Shown piece by piece: positions 52,456 to 61,702 of a DNA stretch of 64,000 nucleotides. Position 1 is the first letter of the stretch. The number at the start of each line of letters is the position of its first letter. Source of the DNA: Agromyces soli (lineage in GTDB: Bacteria; Actinomycetota; Actinomycetes; Actinomycetales; Microbacteriaceae); the NCBI RefSeq assembly GCF_022811605.1, contig NZ_CP094533.1:2542001-2606000 (forward strand). Reading direction: 5' to 3'. The notes under the pieces were generated by a model. It had not been told where the DNA came from. It ran no database searches and saw nothing but the letters and a program-made list of their open reading frames with translations. Made by a program: the position numbers and the translations under genes.

Positions 52456-54912
52456 ATGCGGCACCCCCTTTCCCGTGCCCTCGCCGTGGCGCTCACGGCC
52501 GTCGCAGCACTCACCGGCGCCGCCGCCCCCGCCGCGGCCGACGGCGGCACGGCTCCGACCGGCCGCGCCGGCATGTCGACCCCCGGCGGCGCGGGCCCCC
52601 TGCGAATGACGAGCTCGCCGCCCGTCGGCTACCGCTCCGAGAGCTGTCCGCCCGACGGCGGGATGCCGAACCCCGGCCACGTGCCGACCTTCACCGACGC
52701 CAACGTGTCGGTGTTCGTCGGCGGCGACCTCACCGTCACCGGCGACGCCGCCGAGGCGGAAGGGCTGCTCGTCGTCAAAGGCGATGCACGCTTCGACAAG
52801 GCGGGCATCTTCAACGTCGGGCGGGTGGGCTTCGGCTCCGGCATCTTCCCGCCCGGCGGGTCGGTCATGCTCGCGGTCGGCGGCGACGGCCTCGTCACCG
52901 GCCGCACCACGGTCGACGTCGGCCACGGCGTCGACGACGACTCGGGCTACGGGGGCTCCGTGCGGGGCGGCGGCCTTCTCGACCTCCAAGGCAACGTCGT
53001 CACGAACGGCGGCGACATCATGGATGAGCTCGGCGTCGAGGAGGCGCTCGGTCCGTTCGCCGCCTTCGACCGCACCATGGCCCGGGAGTCGGCTTCGCTC
53101 GCGAGCCTCGCCCCGACGGGGCGGGCCGAACGCGACGGCAGCGGCATCAGCTTCGAGAGCACCGCACCGAGCGTCGACGGCCTGCAGGTGTTCGAGCTCG
53201 ACGTCTCCGACATCGATGGGGCGACAACGTTCATCTTCGAGGAGTCGATCCCCGACGAGGCGGCGATCGTCGTCAACGTCCGCGGCAGCGGCGGAGTCGC
53301 GATCGCCCCGCTCGCGGTCGGCTACCGCGGCGACCGGGCGGACGTCTACGACTCGCCCGTTTTCGGGGAGGCGGCGTCGCGCATCCTCTACAACTTCACC
53401 GACGCGACGAACCTCAGTCTGAGCGGCGGCGGCAACTTCATGGGCTCGATCCTCGCCCCCGCCGCCTCGGCCGACCTCACGGCGAGCACGAACGGGCGCC
53501 TCTACCTCGGCGGCGACCTCGTGACGCGCGGCTCGGGCAACGAGCTGCACAACTGGCCGTGGGTCGGGAGGCCGTCGTTCGACTGCCGGTCCGAGCCGCC
53601 GGTCGAGCCTGAGCAGGGCACGATCACCCTCGAGAAGGAGTTCGTGGAGCGCGCCCGGCCGGGCGACCAGGTTCGTCTCGTGATCGCCGCGGTGACGGCC
53701 CCCGGGGCTGAACTCGCCTCGGCCACCACCGCCGGCGCAGCGCCGGGCCGGCAGGATCGGATCGCCGGACCCGTGCCCGTCGACGGCGGCGAACGAGTGC
53801 GGCTCAGCGAACGGAGCACCCGGTCCGGCGGCGAATCCGACTACGACGCACGCTGGTCGTGCATCGACCGCGCGGACGGCAGCGCCGTCGCGAGCGGAAG
53901 CGGTCTCGATGCCGACGTCGTCGTCCCTGTCGGCACGGACGTCGTCTGCGTGTTCACGAACACGCCTCTGCCCACGTCGTCGGTCATCGTCGAGAAGCAG
54001 GCCTCGCCCGCACCCGGCAGCGTCGTGCACCCGGGCGAGCGAATCGAGTACCGGCTCGTGTTCCGGAACGACGCCGCATCGACCGCCGCGAAGGTCGAGC
54101 ACACCGATGTCCTCGCCGACGTGCTCGACGACGCGGCGCTGGTTCCCGGCTCGCTCGTCGCCGACGACCCGCTCGAGGCGCGACTCGACGGGGAGCTGCT
54201 CCGCATCACCGGCGAGGTGCCGCCGGGCGCGGAGCGGCAGGTCGCGTACGCCGTCGTCGTCCGCGCGGTCGACGAGCTCGGCGACAGCCGGCTCCGCAAC
54301 CTCATCGTCGAGGGCGCGCCCGATCCCGCGCCCGACTGCGACGAAGCGCTCGACTGCACCGACCATCCGGTGGGCGATGCGGCGTGGACGCTCGACAAGC
54401 AGGCCGACCCGGCGACCGGCACCGAGGTCGATCCCGGCACCCAGATCCGCTACGCGGTGACCGCTACCGGTCTGGAGGGCGCCGTCCCCGACGCCGTGAT
54501 CGTCGACGAGCTCCGCGACGTGTTGCACGCCGCCGACTTCGTCGCGGGCTCGGCGCGACTGGTGCTCGACGACGGGACGGTGGTGGCGGTGGCCGACCCG
54601 CAGGACGGCCGCCTGCGCAGCCCGCCCTTCGCGTTGGCCGCGGGTTCGACGGCCGTGCTCGAGTACCGGGTGACCGTGCACGCCGACGCGTGGGCCGAGC
54701 GCCTCCGCAACGTCGTGACGGGCGCGGCCTCGACACCGCCCGAGCGCTGCGCCGACGGGCAGGAGTGCAGTACTTCGCACGACACCCCCGCGCCGGTGAT
54801 CGAGCTGCCGGCGACCGGCGGTGCCGGCACCGCCGGCCTCGTCGCGGCCGGAGCCGCGCTCGCGGCCCTGGCGATGCTCGTCGCCGGTGCGCGACGACTG
54901 CGGGGCCGCTGA
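52456..54912 (+). CDS. LPXTG surface protein with choice-of-anchor A domain
   Basis: 818-aa secreted protein. Signal peptide 1-28; choice-of-anchor-A-like beta-helix region about 60-365 (FTDANVSVFVGGDLTVTGDA ... NFMGSILAPAASADLTAS, NLYLGGDL-type ending); then a DUF5979-like region and two DUF11/isopeptide-type repeats (SSVIVEKQASPAPGSVVHPG and TLDKQADPATGTEVDPG). The sorting signal LPATGG is at about 784-789 with a membrane helix and a basic tail. GAAGGAAG precedes the ATG. It is likely an adhesin, joined to the pilus or cell wall by the sortase two genes on. Confidence 0.87.
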   Translation: MRHPLSRALAVALTAVAALTGAAAPAAADGGTAPTGRAGMSTPGGAGPLRMTSSPPVGYRSESCPPDGGMPNPGHVPTFTDANVSVFVGGDLTVTGDAAEAEGLLVVKGDARFDKAGIFNVGRVGFGSGIFPPGGSVMLAVGGDGLVTGRTTVDVGHGVDDDSGYGGSVRGGGLLDLQGNVVTNGGDIMDELGVEEALGPFAAFDRTMARESASLASLAPTGRAERDGSGISFESTAPSVDGLQVFELDVSDIDGATTFIFEESIPDEAAIVVNVRGSGGVAIAPLAVGYRGDRADVYDSPVFGEAASRILYNFTDATNLSLSGGGNFMGSILAPAASADLTASTNGRLYLGGDLVTRGSGNELHNWPWVGRPSFDCRSEPPVEPEQGTITLEKEFVERARPGDQVRLVIAAVTAPGAELASATTAGAAPGRQDRIAGPVPVDGGERVRLSERSTRSGGESDYDARWSCIDRADGSAVASGSGLDADVVVPVGTDVVCVFTNTPLPTSSVIVEKQASPAPGSVVHPGERIEYRLVFRNDAASTAAKVEHTDVLADVLDDAALVPGSLVADDPLEARLDGELLRITGEVPPGAERQVAYAVVVRAVDELGDSRLRNLIVEGAPDPAPDCDEALDCTDHPVGDAAWTLDKQADPATGTEVDPGTQIRYAVTATGLEGAVPDAVIVDELRDVLHAADFVAGSARLVLDDGTVVAVADPQDGRLRSPPFALAAGSTAVLEYRVTVHADAWAERLRNVVTGAASTPPERCADGQECSTSHDTPAPVIELPATGGAGTAGLVAAGAALAALAMLVAGARRLRGR

Positions 54913-54980
54913 CCGGCAGGCCCCGCCCGGTGGCCCTCACCAGGAGCAACCGCCCGAGACCGACCCAGAAGGAGCACTCC

Positions 54981-56447
54981 ATGTCCAAGCCCACCCGCAG
55001 ACGACGGTCCGCGGCCGCCCTCGCGCTCGTCGGCGCGATCGCCGCGGTCCTCGCGTTCGGCAGCGCCGCCCACGCGGCGCCGGTCGTCGACATCGACCCG
55101 GACGCGACCGCGACGCTGAACGTGCACAAGTTCGTGCAACCGGAGCGCACGGGGTCGCCGGGCGACGGCCGACCGGAGGACACGAGCGGGCTCACCCCGC
55201 TCGCCGACGTCGAATTCACCGTCGAACGCGTGGCCGGCATCGACCTGCGCACGAACGAGGGCTGGCAGGAGGCCGCGCGCTTGAGTGCGGACGACGCGGC
55301 GGCGCGCGTCGAGCGACCGGGCCGGACCGCCGTGACGGACGCCGCCGGCGATGCCGTGTTCGACGCGCTCCCGCTCGGGCTGTACCTGGTGACCGAGACC
55401 CGCGCACCGGCGGGCGTGACCCGGGCGGCGCCGTTCCTCGTGACCCTGCCGCTCACCGACGCCGAGCGCCGCGACACCTGGCGGTACGACGTGCACGTCT
55501 ACCCGAAGAACGCCGTCACCGGAGCGGAGAAGTCGGTGACCGACGGGTCGGCGGTGGTCGAGGGCGACGACATCGTCTACACGATCGAGGCGGACATCCC
55601 GCGCGTCGAGATCATCGACGGCTACAAGGTCGTCGACACCCTGGACGACCGCCTCGCCCACGTCGGCACGACGGTCGAGCTCACGGACGGCACCGCCATC
55701 GCCCAGCCCGAGGACTACACCGTGCACTTCGACGCGGCGGGCAACGCCGTCACGGTCGAGTTCACCGAGGCCGGCCGCGCCGTTCTCGCCGCGAGAGCGG
55801 GCGAGGCCCGCGTGCTCGTCACGGTCACGGCGCGCGCGACCGCGACGGGCGTGATCGAGAACGAGGCCGTGGTGTATCCGAACCGGCCGAGCTTCGACGT
55901 CCGCCCGGGCGAACCGGGCGGACCGATCGTCACCCCGCCCGTGACGACGAAGTGGGGCGCCCTCGTCGTCGAGAAGGTCGATGCCGTCGACCCGGCGCGA
56001 ACGCTCGCCGGGGCGGTCTTCCGGCTGCACCTCAGCGAGGACGATGCTCGGGCGGGGCGCGATCCGCTCGTCGTCCGCGGGGCGGACCAGTTCACCACGG
56101 GCGACGACGGGCGCGTCATCATCGAGGGCCTGCGCTACTCCGACTTCGCCGACGGCGAGCAGCTCGACCCGGGTGATCCGCGCTGGCGGAGCTACTGGCT
56201 CGTCGAGACGCGCGCACCGGCCGGCTACGAACTGCTCGCCGCGCCCGTCCGGGTCGAGGTGACGAGCCACGATCCGACCGTCGTCAGCATCACCGTCGCG
56301 AACGCCCCGCACGACGCCGGGTTCCGGCTGCCTGCGACCGGCCTCGCCGGCACCGCCGCGATCATCGCAGGCGGCGTGCTGCTGTTCGGCGGGGCGCTCG
56401 CGCTCGCCATCGCTCGGCGGCGGCGGCGCCGGCGGATGAGCGCATGA
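54981..56447 (+). CDS. SpaH/EbpB-type LPXTG major pilin
   Basis: 488-aa pilin. Signal peptide 1-32; the pilin motif WRYDVHVYPK at 167-176 supplies the lysine for polymerisation. E-box sequences LYLVTETRAPAG (about 134-145) and YWLVETRAPAGYELL (near 415) suggest isopeptide-stabilised domains. LPATG is at about 450-454 with a helix and RRRRRRR tail. AAGGAG lies 6 nt before the ATG. The stop overlaps the sortase ATG by 4 nt. Confidence 0.92.
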   Translation: MSKPTRRRRSAAALALVGAIAAVLAFGSAAHAAPVVDIDPDATATLNVHKFVQPERTGSPGDGRPEDTSGLTPLADVEFTVERVAGIDLRTNEGWQEAARLSADDAAARVERPGRTAVTDAAGDAVFDALPLGLYLVTETRAPAGVTRAAPFLVTLPLTDAERRDTWRYDVHVYPKNAVTGAEKSVTDGSAVVEGDDIVYTIEADIPRVEIIDGYKVVDTLDDRLAHVGTTVELTDGTAIAQPEDYTVHFDAAGNAVTVEFTEAGRAVLAARAGEARVLVTVTARATATGVIENEAVVYPNRPSFDVRPGEPGGPIVTPPVTTKWGALVVEKVDAVDPARTLAGAVFRLHLSEDDARAGRDPLVVRGADQFTTGDDGRVIIEGLRYSDFADGEQLDPGDPRWRSYWLVETRAPAGYELLAAPVRVEVTSHDPTVVSITVANAPHDAGFRLPATGLAGTAAIIAGGVLLFGGALALAIARRRRRRRMSA

Positions 56448-57367
56448 CCGGCCTCCGGGTGGCGGAGGCGCCCGCCGCGCGCCGCCGCCCGGAGCCTCCC
56501 GGCCGGCCGTCGCGCGGCGGTCGGCGCTGGACCGCGGCGCCGGTGGCGATCGTGGTGGGGGGCGTCGTCGGGCTCGCGCTGCTGCTCTTTCCGATCGCCG
56601 CCGACTGGGTCTCGACGATCGGGCACGATCGCGCCATCGCCGGCTACGTCGAGCGCGGGACCGAGCTTCGCGAGAGCGGCCGCGCCGAGCAACTGCTGGC
56701 CGCCGCGGAGGCCTACAACCGGGCGCTGCCGGATGGTCCGCTGCGCGACCCGTACTCCGTCGCGGTCGCCGACACCGACGCCGGACCGGAACGCTACCGC
56801 GATCAGCTCGACGCGGGAGCCGGCGGCGTGGTGGCGCGCGTCACCGTCCCGAGGCTCGGCATCGACCTGCCGGTCGAACTCGGCGCCGACGAGCAGGTGC
56901 TGCGCCGTGGGGCCGGTCACCTGCCGGGCAGCAGCCTCCCCGTCGGGGGAGCCGGCACGCATTCGGTGCTGACCGCCCACACGGGCGCCCCCTACGCGGC
57001 GCTGTTCACCCCGCTGCACGAGGCGCGGCCCGGCGAGGTGATCGAGATCGAGGTGCTCGACCGCCGACTCCGCTACCGGGTGACCTCGCTCGAGACGGTG
57101 CGTCCCGACGAGACGGCGAGCCTGGCGCGCCGGCCGGGCGAAGACCTGCTGACCCTGCTCACCTGCACCCCGATCGGCGTCAACACGCATCGGCTGCTGG
57201 TGCACGCCGAACGGGTGCCGGACGAGGCGCCGCCGCCGATCCCCTCCGGCGCGGTCGCCGAACCTGCCACTGACGACTGGCTGCCGACGGTGCTCGGCGC
57301 CTGGTGGATCCCGGCCTTCCTGTTGGGTGCGGCGGGGATGGTGCGACTCGCCCGGCCCGCTCGGTAA
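56444..57367 (+). CDS. Class C (pilus-polymerising) sortase
   Basis: 307-aa membrane-bound transpeptidase. A TM helix at about 32-50, the lid motif DPY (102-104), His179 in LTAHTG, Cys241 in TLLTCTPIGVNTHR and Arg250 form the active site, with a C-terminal helix about 283-303. The lid and the second helix are features of class C. It joins pilin subunits through the pilin-motif lysine. ATGA overlap with the pilin gene. Confidence 0.93.
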   Translation: MTGLRVAEAPAARRRPEPPGRPSRGGRRWTAAPVAIVVGGVVGLALLLFPIAADWVSTIGHDRAIAGYVERGTELRESGRAEQLLAAAEAYNRALPDGPLRDPYSVAVADTDAGPERYRDQLDAGAGGVVARVTVPRLGIDLPVELGADEQVLRRGAGHLPGSSLPVGGAGTHSVLTAHTGAPYAALFTPLHEARPGEVIEIEVLDRRLRYRVTSLETVRPDETASLARRPGEDLLTLLTCTPIGVNTHRLLVHAERVPDEAPPPIPSGAVAEPATDDWLPTVLGAWWIPAFLLGAAGMVRLARPAR

Positions 57368-57420
57368 GACGGCGACGCATCGAGTTGCGCCGCCGAGGTC
57401 GATTGGGCACGCTGAGTATC

Positions 57421-58389
57421 GTGCCGTCATCCCCGCGCTCCGTGTTCGACCTCCGTTCGCCGAAGCGCGTGGCGATCGTGGCGGTCGCGATGATCGTGCT
57501 CCTCGGCGTCGCCGTGCTGCTCGCCCGCTGGCTGCGGACGCTGCCCGAGGTCCAGGGCTTCGTCGAGAGCTACCCGGGCCACAGTCCGCTCCCTGACGGC
57601 GCGCCGATCGGCATCCCCGCCTGGCTCGGCTGGCAGCACTTCTTCAACGCGTTCTTCTTGGTGCTGCTCATCCGCACGGGCCTGATCATCCGGTCGAAGG
57701 CTCGTCCGCCGGCGTTCTGGACGCGTGACAACACGCGGTGGCCCCGCACGAAGGGCGCCCCGCGCCGCCTCGGCATCTCGGTCTGGCTGCATCTCGTCGT
57801 CGACGTCCTCTGGGTCCTGAACGGCCTCGTCTATGTGGTGCTGCTCTTCGCGACGGGGCAGTGGCTGCGCATCGTGCCGACGAGCTGGGACGTCGTGCCC
57901 AACTCGATCTCGGTCGTGCTCCAGTACCTCTCGCTCGACTGGCCCGCCGAGAACTCCTGGGTCGCGTACAACGACGCCCAGGTGCTCTCGTACTTCGCGA
58001 TCGTGTTCGTCGCGGCGCCGCTCGCGGTGCTGACCGGGCTCCGGCTCTCGCCGGTCTGGCCGATGCAGGGGCGGCTCGCCCGAGTGTTCCCCGAGAGGCT
58101 CGCCCGGGCCCTGCACTTCCCCGTGATGCTCTTCTTCCTGCTCTTCACGTTCGTGCACGTCGTGCTCGTGCTCGCGACGGGGGCGCTGCGCAATCTCAAC
58201 CACATGTACGCCTCGCGCGACGCCACCGACTGGGTCGGCTTCGCGATCTTCGCGGCCTCGCTGCTCGCGCTCATCGGCGGGTGGGTCCTCGCCCGTCCGC
58301 TGCTGCTCGCGGGGGTGGCGGGCCGCTTCGGGCAGGTCCGACGGATGCCTCCGCCGCCTGCCCCGAAGCCGGCGCCGCCGCGGGACTGA
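57421..58389 (+). CDS. Cytochrome b561-like membrane protein
   Basis: 322-aa protein with about six helices. GWQHFFNAFFLVLLIRTGLIIR, RLGISVWLHLVVDVLWVLNGLVY (read in parts), LHFPVMLFFLLFTFVHVVLV and paired His residues suggest a di-heme b-type cytochrome of the hydrogenase/b561 fold. No partner dehydrogenase is near. Start uncertain: GTG at 57421 is chosen, TTG at 57403 is possible. A Pro-rich tail follows the last helix. Confidence 0.75.
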   Translation: MPSSPRSVFDLRSPKRVAIVAVAMIVLLGVAVLLARWLRTLPEVQGFVESYPGHSPLPDGAPIGIPAWLGWQHFFNAFFLVLLIRTGLIIRSKARPPAFWTRDNTRWPRTKGAPRRLGISVWLHLVVDVLWVLNGLVYVVLLFATGQWLRIVPTSWDVVPNSISVVLQYLSLDWPAENSWVAYNDAQVLSYFAIVFVAAPLAVLTGLRLSPVWPMQGRLARVFPERLARALHFPVMLFFLLFTFVHVVLVLATGALRNLNHMYASRDATDWVGFAIFAASLLALIGGWVLARPLLLAGVAGRFGQVRRMPPPPAPKPAPPRD

Positions 58390-58402
58390 TCGCAGCCGCC
58401 GG

Positions 58403-58458
58403 GTGCGGCCCGGCGGGTGCGGCCCGCCGGACTCGGCCCGGCGGTCTCAGCCCGCCGC
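58403..58458. repeat. Four tandem 14-bp repeats
   Basis: Units GTGCGGCCCGGCGG, GTGCGGCCCGCCGG, ACTCGGCCCGGCGG, TCTCAGCCCGCCGC at a 14-nt step. Neighbouring units alternate in orientation of the GGCGG/CCGCC core and can pair as hairpins, so they may terminate both convergent genes. The last unit covers the end of the ankyrin gene. Confidence 0.7.
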
Positions 58459-59232
58459 GTCGATCTCCGCCACGATCGCGGTGAAGCCGCGCTGCTCCGC
58501 GAGTCGGCGGGGCAGCACGCCGTCGCCGTCGGGCAGGCCCGGGTCGGCGCCGCCGGCGAGCAGCAGCCGTACGGTCTCGACGTGCGCCGGGCCGCCTGAG
58601 CCGAGCACGATCGCCTCGTGCAGGGCGGTCCAGTCGAGCCGGTTCACGTGGTTCACCGGCACGCCCGCGTCGAGCAGGATGCGCACGGTCTCGACGTGCG
58701 CGTGCTCGCTCGCCGGGATGAGCGCGGTGCCGCCGTAGCGGTTGGTGCTCGCGACGTCCGCGCCGTGCTCGAGGGTGAGGCGGAGGATGTCGTTCAGCCC
58801 CTCAGCGCCGGCGTAGAGGAAGGCGGAGTCCTCGATCGCGTCCTTCGCGTTCGGGTCGGCGCCCGCCTCGAGCAGCGCACGGGCGAGGTCCGCGCGCGCG
58901 GCGCGGGTCGCCGTGACGAGCACGGGGCGCGCGTCGGCGTCGCGGGCGTTCGCATCGGCGCCCTGCTCGAGCGCGCGCTGCACCTCGGCGAGGTCGCCCG
59001 CGGCGGTCGCCGTCACGAGCAGGGCGGTCGCCTCGGCGGGCGGCATGGTCGGGGTCGCGGGCATGGTGGTGGCCTCCTCGGTGGGTGCAGCGCTGACGGC
59101 GGGCGGGGGAGTCGTGGGTGCCGGGGCCGGGGCGGCGCAGCCGGCGAGGCAGAGGGCGGCCGCCGCAGTGAGGGCCCCGACGAAGGAGCGCCGGGGTGCG
59201 GCGCGCCCCGAGCCGCCGGGTCGGCGGCTCAT
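58447..59232 (-). CDS. Ankyrin repeat lipoprotein
   Basis: 261-aa lipoprotein with lipobox CLAGCAAP (Cys about 32), a Pro/Thr-rich linker to about 65, and five ankyrin repeats (e.g. DLARALLEAGADPNAKD, ILRLTLEHGADVASTN, TVRLLLAGGADPGLPD). The start overlaps the amidohydrolase stop by 4 nt (ATGA), so it is produced with a cytosolic catabolic enzyme, an odd pairing. It may bind a partner protein at the outer face of the membrane. Confidence 0.87.
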   Translation of the reverse strand: MSRRPGGSGRAAPRRSFVGALTAAAALCLAGCAAPAPAPTTPPPAVSAAPTEEATTMPATPTMPPAEATALLVTATAAGDLAEVQRALEQGADANARDADARPVLVTATRAARADLARALLEAGADPNAKDAIEDSAFLYAGAEGLNDILRLTLEHGADVASTNRYGGTALIPASEHAHVETVRILLDAGVPVNHVNRLDWTALHEAIVLGSGGPAHVETVRLLLAGGADPGLPDGDGVLPRRLAEQRGFTAIVAEIDAAG

Positions 59233-60449
59233 CCGAGCGCCCCTGCGACGAGCTGGAGCCCGTCGGCGACGACGCGGCCCCGATGGATGACGGTGCGGTC
59301 GCGACCGCGGTCCATGACCGCGCTCGTCGGCGTCTCGCCGTCGACGAGCACGAGCTCGGCCGGGTCGCCGACGGCGACACCGGGCCGATCCGCGATCCCG
59401 GCGAGCCGGGGCGACGTGCGATCGAGCACGGCCGCGCCGCCCGCCGTTGCCACCGCCAGGCAGTGCTCGACGTGCTCGTCGCGCCGGAAGCCGTTGGTGA
59501 AGGCGAGCTGCCAGGTGCGGTCGAGGAGGTCGCAGTTGCCGTACGGGCTCCAGTAGTCTCGCTGGCCGTCCTCGCCGAGTCCGACGCGCACGCCGGCCTC
59601 GGAGAGCGCGAGCAGCGGCAGCTGCGTGCGCACCGCCGGCGCGACGGTGGCCATCGCCACGTCGAGCTCCGCGATCTCGTCGACGAGTCGCCGCGTCACT
59701 GCCTCGGAGACGTCGCCGAGGCCGTACGCGTGCGACAGCGTGACCAGCCCCTGCATGCCGAGCGCGCGGATGCGCTCGAGCACGAGTTCGGTGCTGAAGA
59801 CACCGAGCTCGCCGGGCTCGTGCAGGTGGATGTCGATTTCGACCTGGTACTTCTCCGCGAGCCCGAACACGAGATCGAGGTGCTTCGCCGGATCGCGGTC
59901 GAGCTGGCTGGGGTCGATGCCGCCGACCACATCGGCGCCGGCGCGCAGCGCCTCCTCGAGGATCTCGACCGAGCCGGGCTCGCGCAGCAGTCCCGCCTGG
60001 GGGAAGGCGATGATCCGGACCTCGGCGGCCTCTCGGTATCGTTCGGCGGCGGCGTGGACGGCGTCGAAGCGCTCCAGCCCGCAGTCGACGTCGACCTGCG
60101 CGTAGCTGCGCACACGCGTGGTGCCGTGGGCGATCATGCGCTCCAGGGTGCCGGCAACCCGCTCGGGCAGCGGCACCTCGGCGTCGCGCCAGTTTCGCCG
60201 GTCGTTCAGCATCATCTCCCAGACGCCCGGTCCGCCGGAGTGCGGGCGGAAGGGCAGGCCGATCCGAGTGGAGTCGAGGTGCACGTGCACATCGCTGAAC
60301 GCGGGCAGCAGCAGTCGTCCACGACCCTCGACGTCGTCGTCCCGGCGAGGACGTCGGCGGTCGTGCGGTGCGATCGCGACGATCCGGCCGTCATCGATGG
60401 TGACGTCGGCGGACGGGCCGCCCCAGGGGCGGACATCGGTGAGCCTCAT
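59229..60449 (-). CDS. Amidohydrolase family protein (cytosine deaminase-like)
   Basis: 406-aa metal-dependent hydrolase. Beta-sandwich start MRLTDVRPWGG ... DGRIVAIAPHD, metal site DVHVHLD, then DIHLHEPGE, LSHAYGLGD and LGEDGQRDYWSPYG, the layout of the N-isopropylammelide/cytosine-deaminase group. The segment AGADVVGGIDPSQLDRDPAKHLDLVF is shared with the protein at 62478-63572. Four-nt overlaps with the MFS gene before and the ankyrin gene after it. Confidence 0.87.
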   Translation of the reverse strand: MRLTDVRPWGGPSADVTIDDGRIVAIAPHDRRRPRRDDDVEGRGRLLLPAFSDVHVHLDSTRIGLPFRPHSGGPGVWEMMLNDRRNWRDAEVPLPERVAGTLERMIAHGTTRVRSYAQVDVDCGLERFDAVHAAAERYREAAEVRIIAFPQAGLLREPGSVEILEEALRAGADVVGGIDPSQLDRDPAKHLDLVFGLAEKYQVEIDIHLHEPGELGVFSTELVLERIRALGMQGLVTLSHAYGLGDVSEAVTRRLVDEIAELDVAMATVAPAVRTQLPLLALSEAGVRVGLGEDGQRDYWSPYGNCDLLDRTWQLAFTNGFRRDEHVEHCLAVATAGGAAVLDRTSPRLAGIADRPGVAVGDPAELVLVDGETPTSAVMDRGRDRTVIHRGRVVADGLQLVAGALG

Positions 60450-61702
60450 CGGCTGGACCTCCTCGTGGTGGCCTGGTGGGGGGTGGCGGTGGGAACGCCG
60501 CCGTTCGCGAGTGCGGCGCGCGGGACGGGGCGCCCGGCGACGAGGCCGAAGGCGAACTGGGCGCCGACGACGAGCACGAGTCCGCCGACGAGCGGGGTCC
60601 AGGGCACGCCGGCCGAGGACAGCATCCCCAGCAGCAGCGGGCCGAGCGCCGCGACCGCGTAGCCGACTCCCTGGGCGACGGCGGAGAACGCCGAGGTGCG
60701 GGCGAGGTCCGGTGCGCGGGAGACGATCAGTCCCACCGCGAGGCCGAACGCGGCGCTCTGCGCCACCCCGAGCACGGCGACGAAGAGCGGGGCGACGACG
60801 ATGGGCGAGAACGCGAGCCCGAGCACGCCGGCGGCCGAGAGCCCGGAGACGACCGCGATCACGCCGGACTGCGTGCGGAAGCCGGCCGCGATCGTGGGGG
60901 CGAGCAGCGCCGCGGGGATTCCGGCGAGGCTCATCCAGGCGAGCAGCAGGCCGGCCTGGGAGGGGGCGAGGCCGCGGTCGATCGCGATCGTTGGCAGCCA
61001 TGCCGTCAAGGCGAAGTAGATGAGGGCCTGGCTGGCGAAGAACCCGGTGACCGACCACATCCGCGGTGCGCGCAGGATCGAGCCCGTGCTGCTCGTGGCG
61101 ACCGGTCGCGGGAGCGCCGACGCCGCCCGCGTGAGACGCCCCGACACGGTGCAGGCGAGCACGGCGGCCGCCGCGACCGGCAGCCCCCAGAGTCCGATCG
61201 CGATTCCGGAGTCGCCGCCGACCGCCGCCAGGAGCGGGACCGCGAGTGAGGCGCCGAGCGCGGCGCTCGCGCCGAAGGCCGCCGTGTAGACGCCGGACCA
61301 GAGCCCGTGCCGCCGGTCGAGGTGGGTGCGGACGAGCTGCGGCGTCAGGATGCCGAGCAGGGAGATCGCCGCCCCGACCACGACGGTGCCCGCGAGCAGG
61401 GGTGCCGGGCCGAGCGGGCGCAGCAGCATCGCGACAGTGAGGGCCGCGAGCAGGAGGGCCGCGGCCCGGGCGGCGCCGAGTCGCCGGGCGAGCGGGGGAG
61501 CGATCGGAGCGGCGAGGCCGAACAGCAGCACCGGGACGGCGCTGAGCCAGGCGGCACCGGTGGAGCCCAGCGCGAAGTCGTGCTCGAGCTCGGGCAGCAG
61601 GGCGGACACGCTCGTGATCGGCGAGCGCACCGAGAGCCCGATGCCGACGACGAGCGCCCCGGCGGCGAGCGGCGCGCCGAGTCCGGCGCGCCGTTCAACC
61701 AT
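60446..61702 (-). CDS. MFS transporter, CynX/NimT type
   Basis: 418-aa membrane protein with 12 helices. GIGLSVRSPITSVSALLPEL at helix 1 and RLGAARAAALLLAAL fit the cyanate/nitroimidazole-type MFS group. With the amidohydrolases it probably imports a small N-containing compound. The ATG at 61702 overlaps the GntR stop by 8 nt. Confidence 0.85.
   Translation of the reverse strand: MVERRAGLGAPLAAGALVVGIGLSVRSPITSVSALLPELEHDFALGSTGAAWLSAVPVLLFGLAAPIAPPLARRLGAARAAALLLAALTVAMLLRPLGPAPLLAGTVVVGAAISLLGILTPQLVRTHLDRRHGLWSGVYTAAFGASAALGASLAVPLLAAVGGDSGIAIGLWGLPVAAAAVLACTVSGRLTRAASALPRPVATSSTGSILRAPRMWSVTGFFASQALIYFALTAWLPTIAIDRGLAPSQAGLLLAWMSLAGIPAALLAPTIAAGFRTQSGVIAVVSGLSAAGVLGLAFSPIVVAPLFVAVLGVAQSAAFGLAVGLIVSRAPDLARTSAFSAVAQGVGYAVAALGPLLLGMLSSAGVPWTPLVGGLVLVVGAQFAFGLVAGRPVPRAALANGGVPTATPHQATTRRSSR

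Noticed and set aside
52366..54780. 804-codon minus-strand frame opposite the surface protein
   Set aside because: Antisense shadow; the plus frame has signal peptide, repeats and LPATGG.
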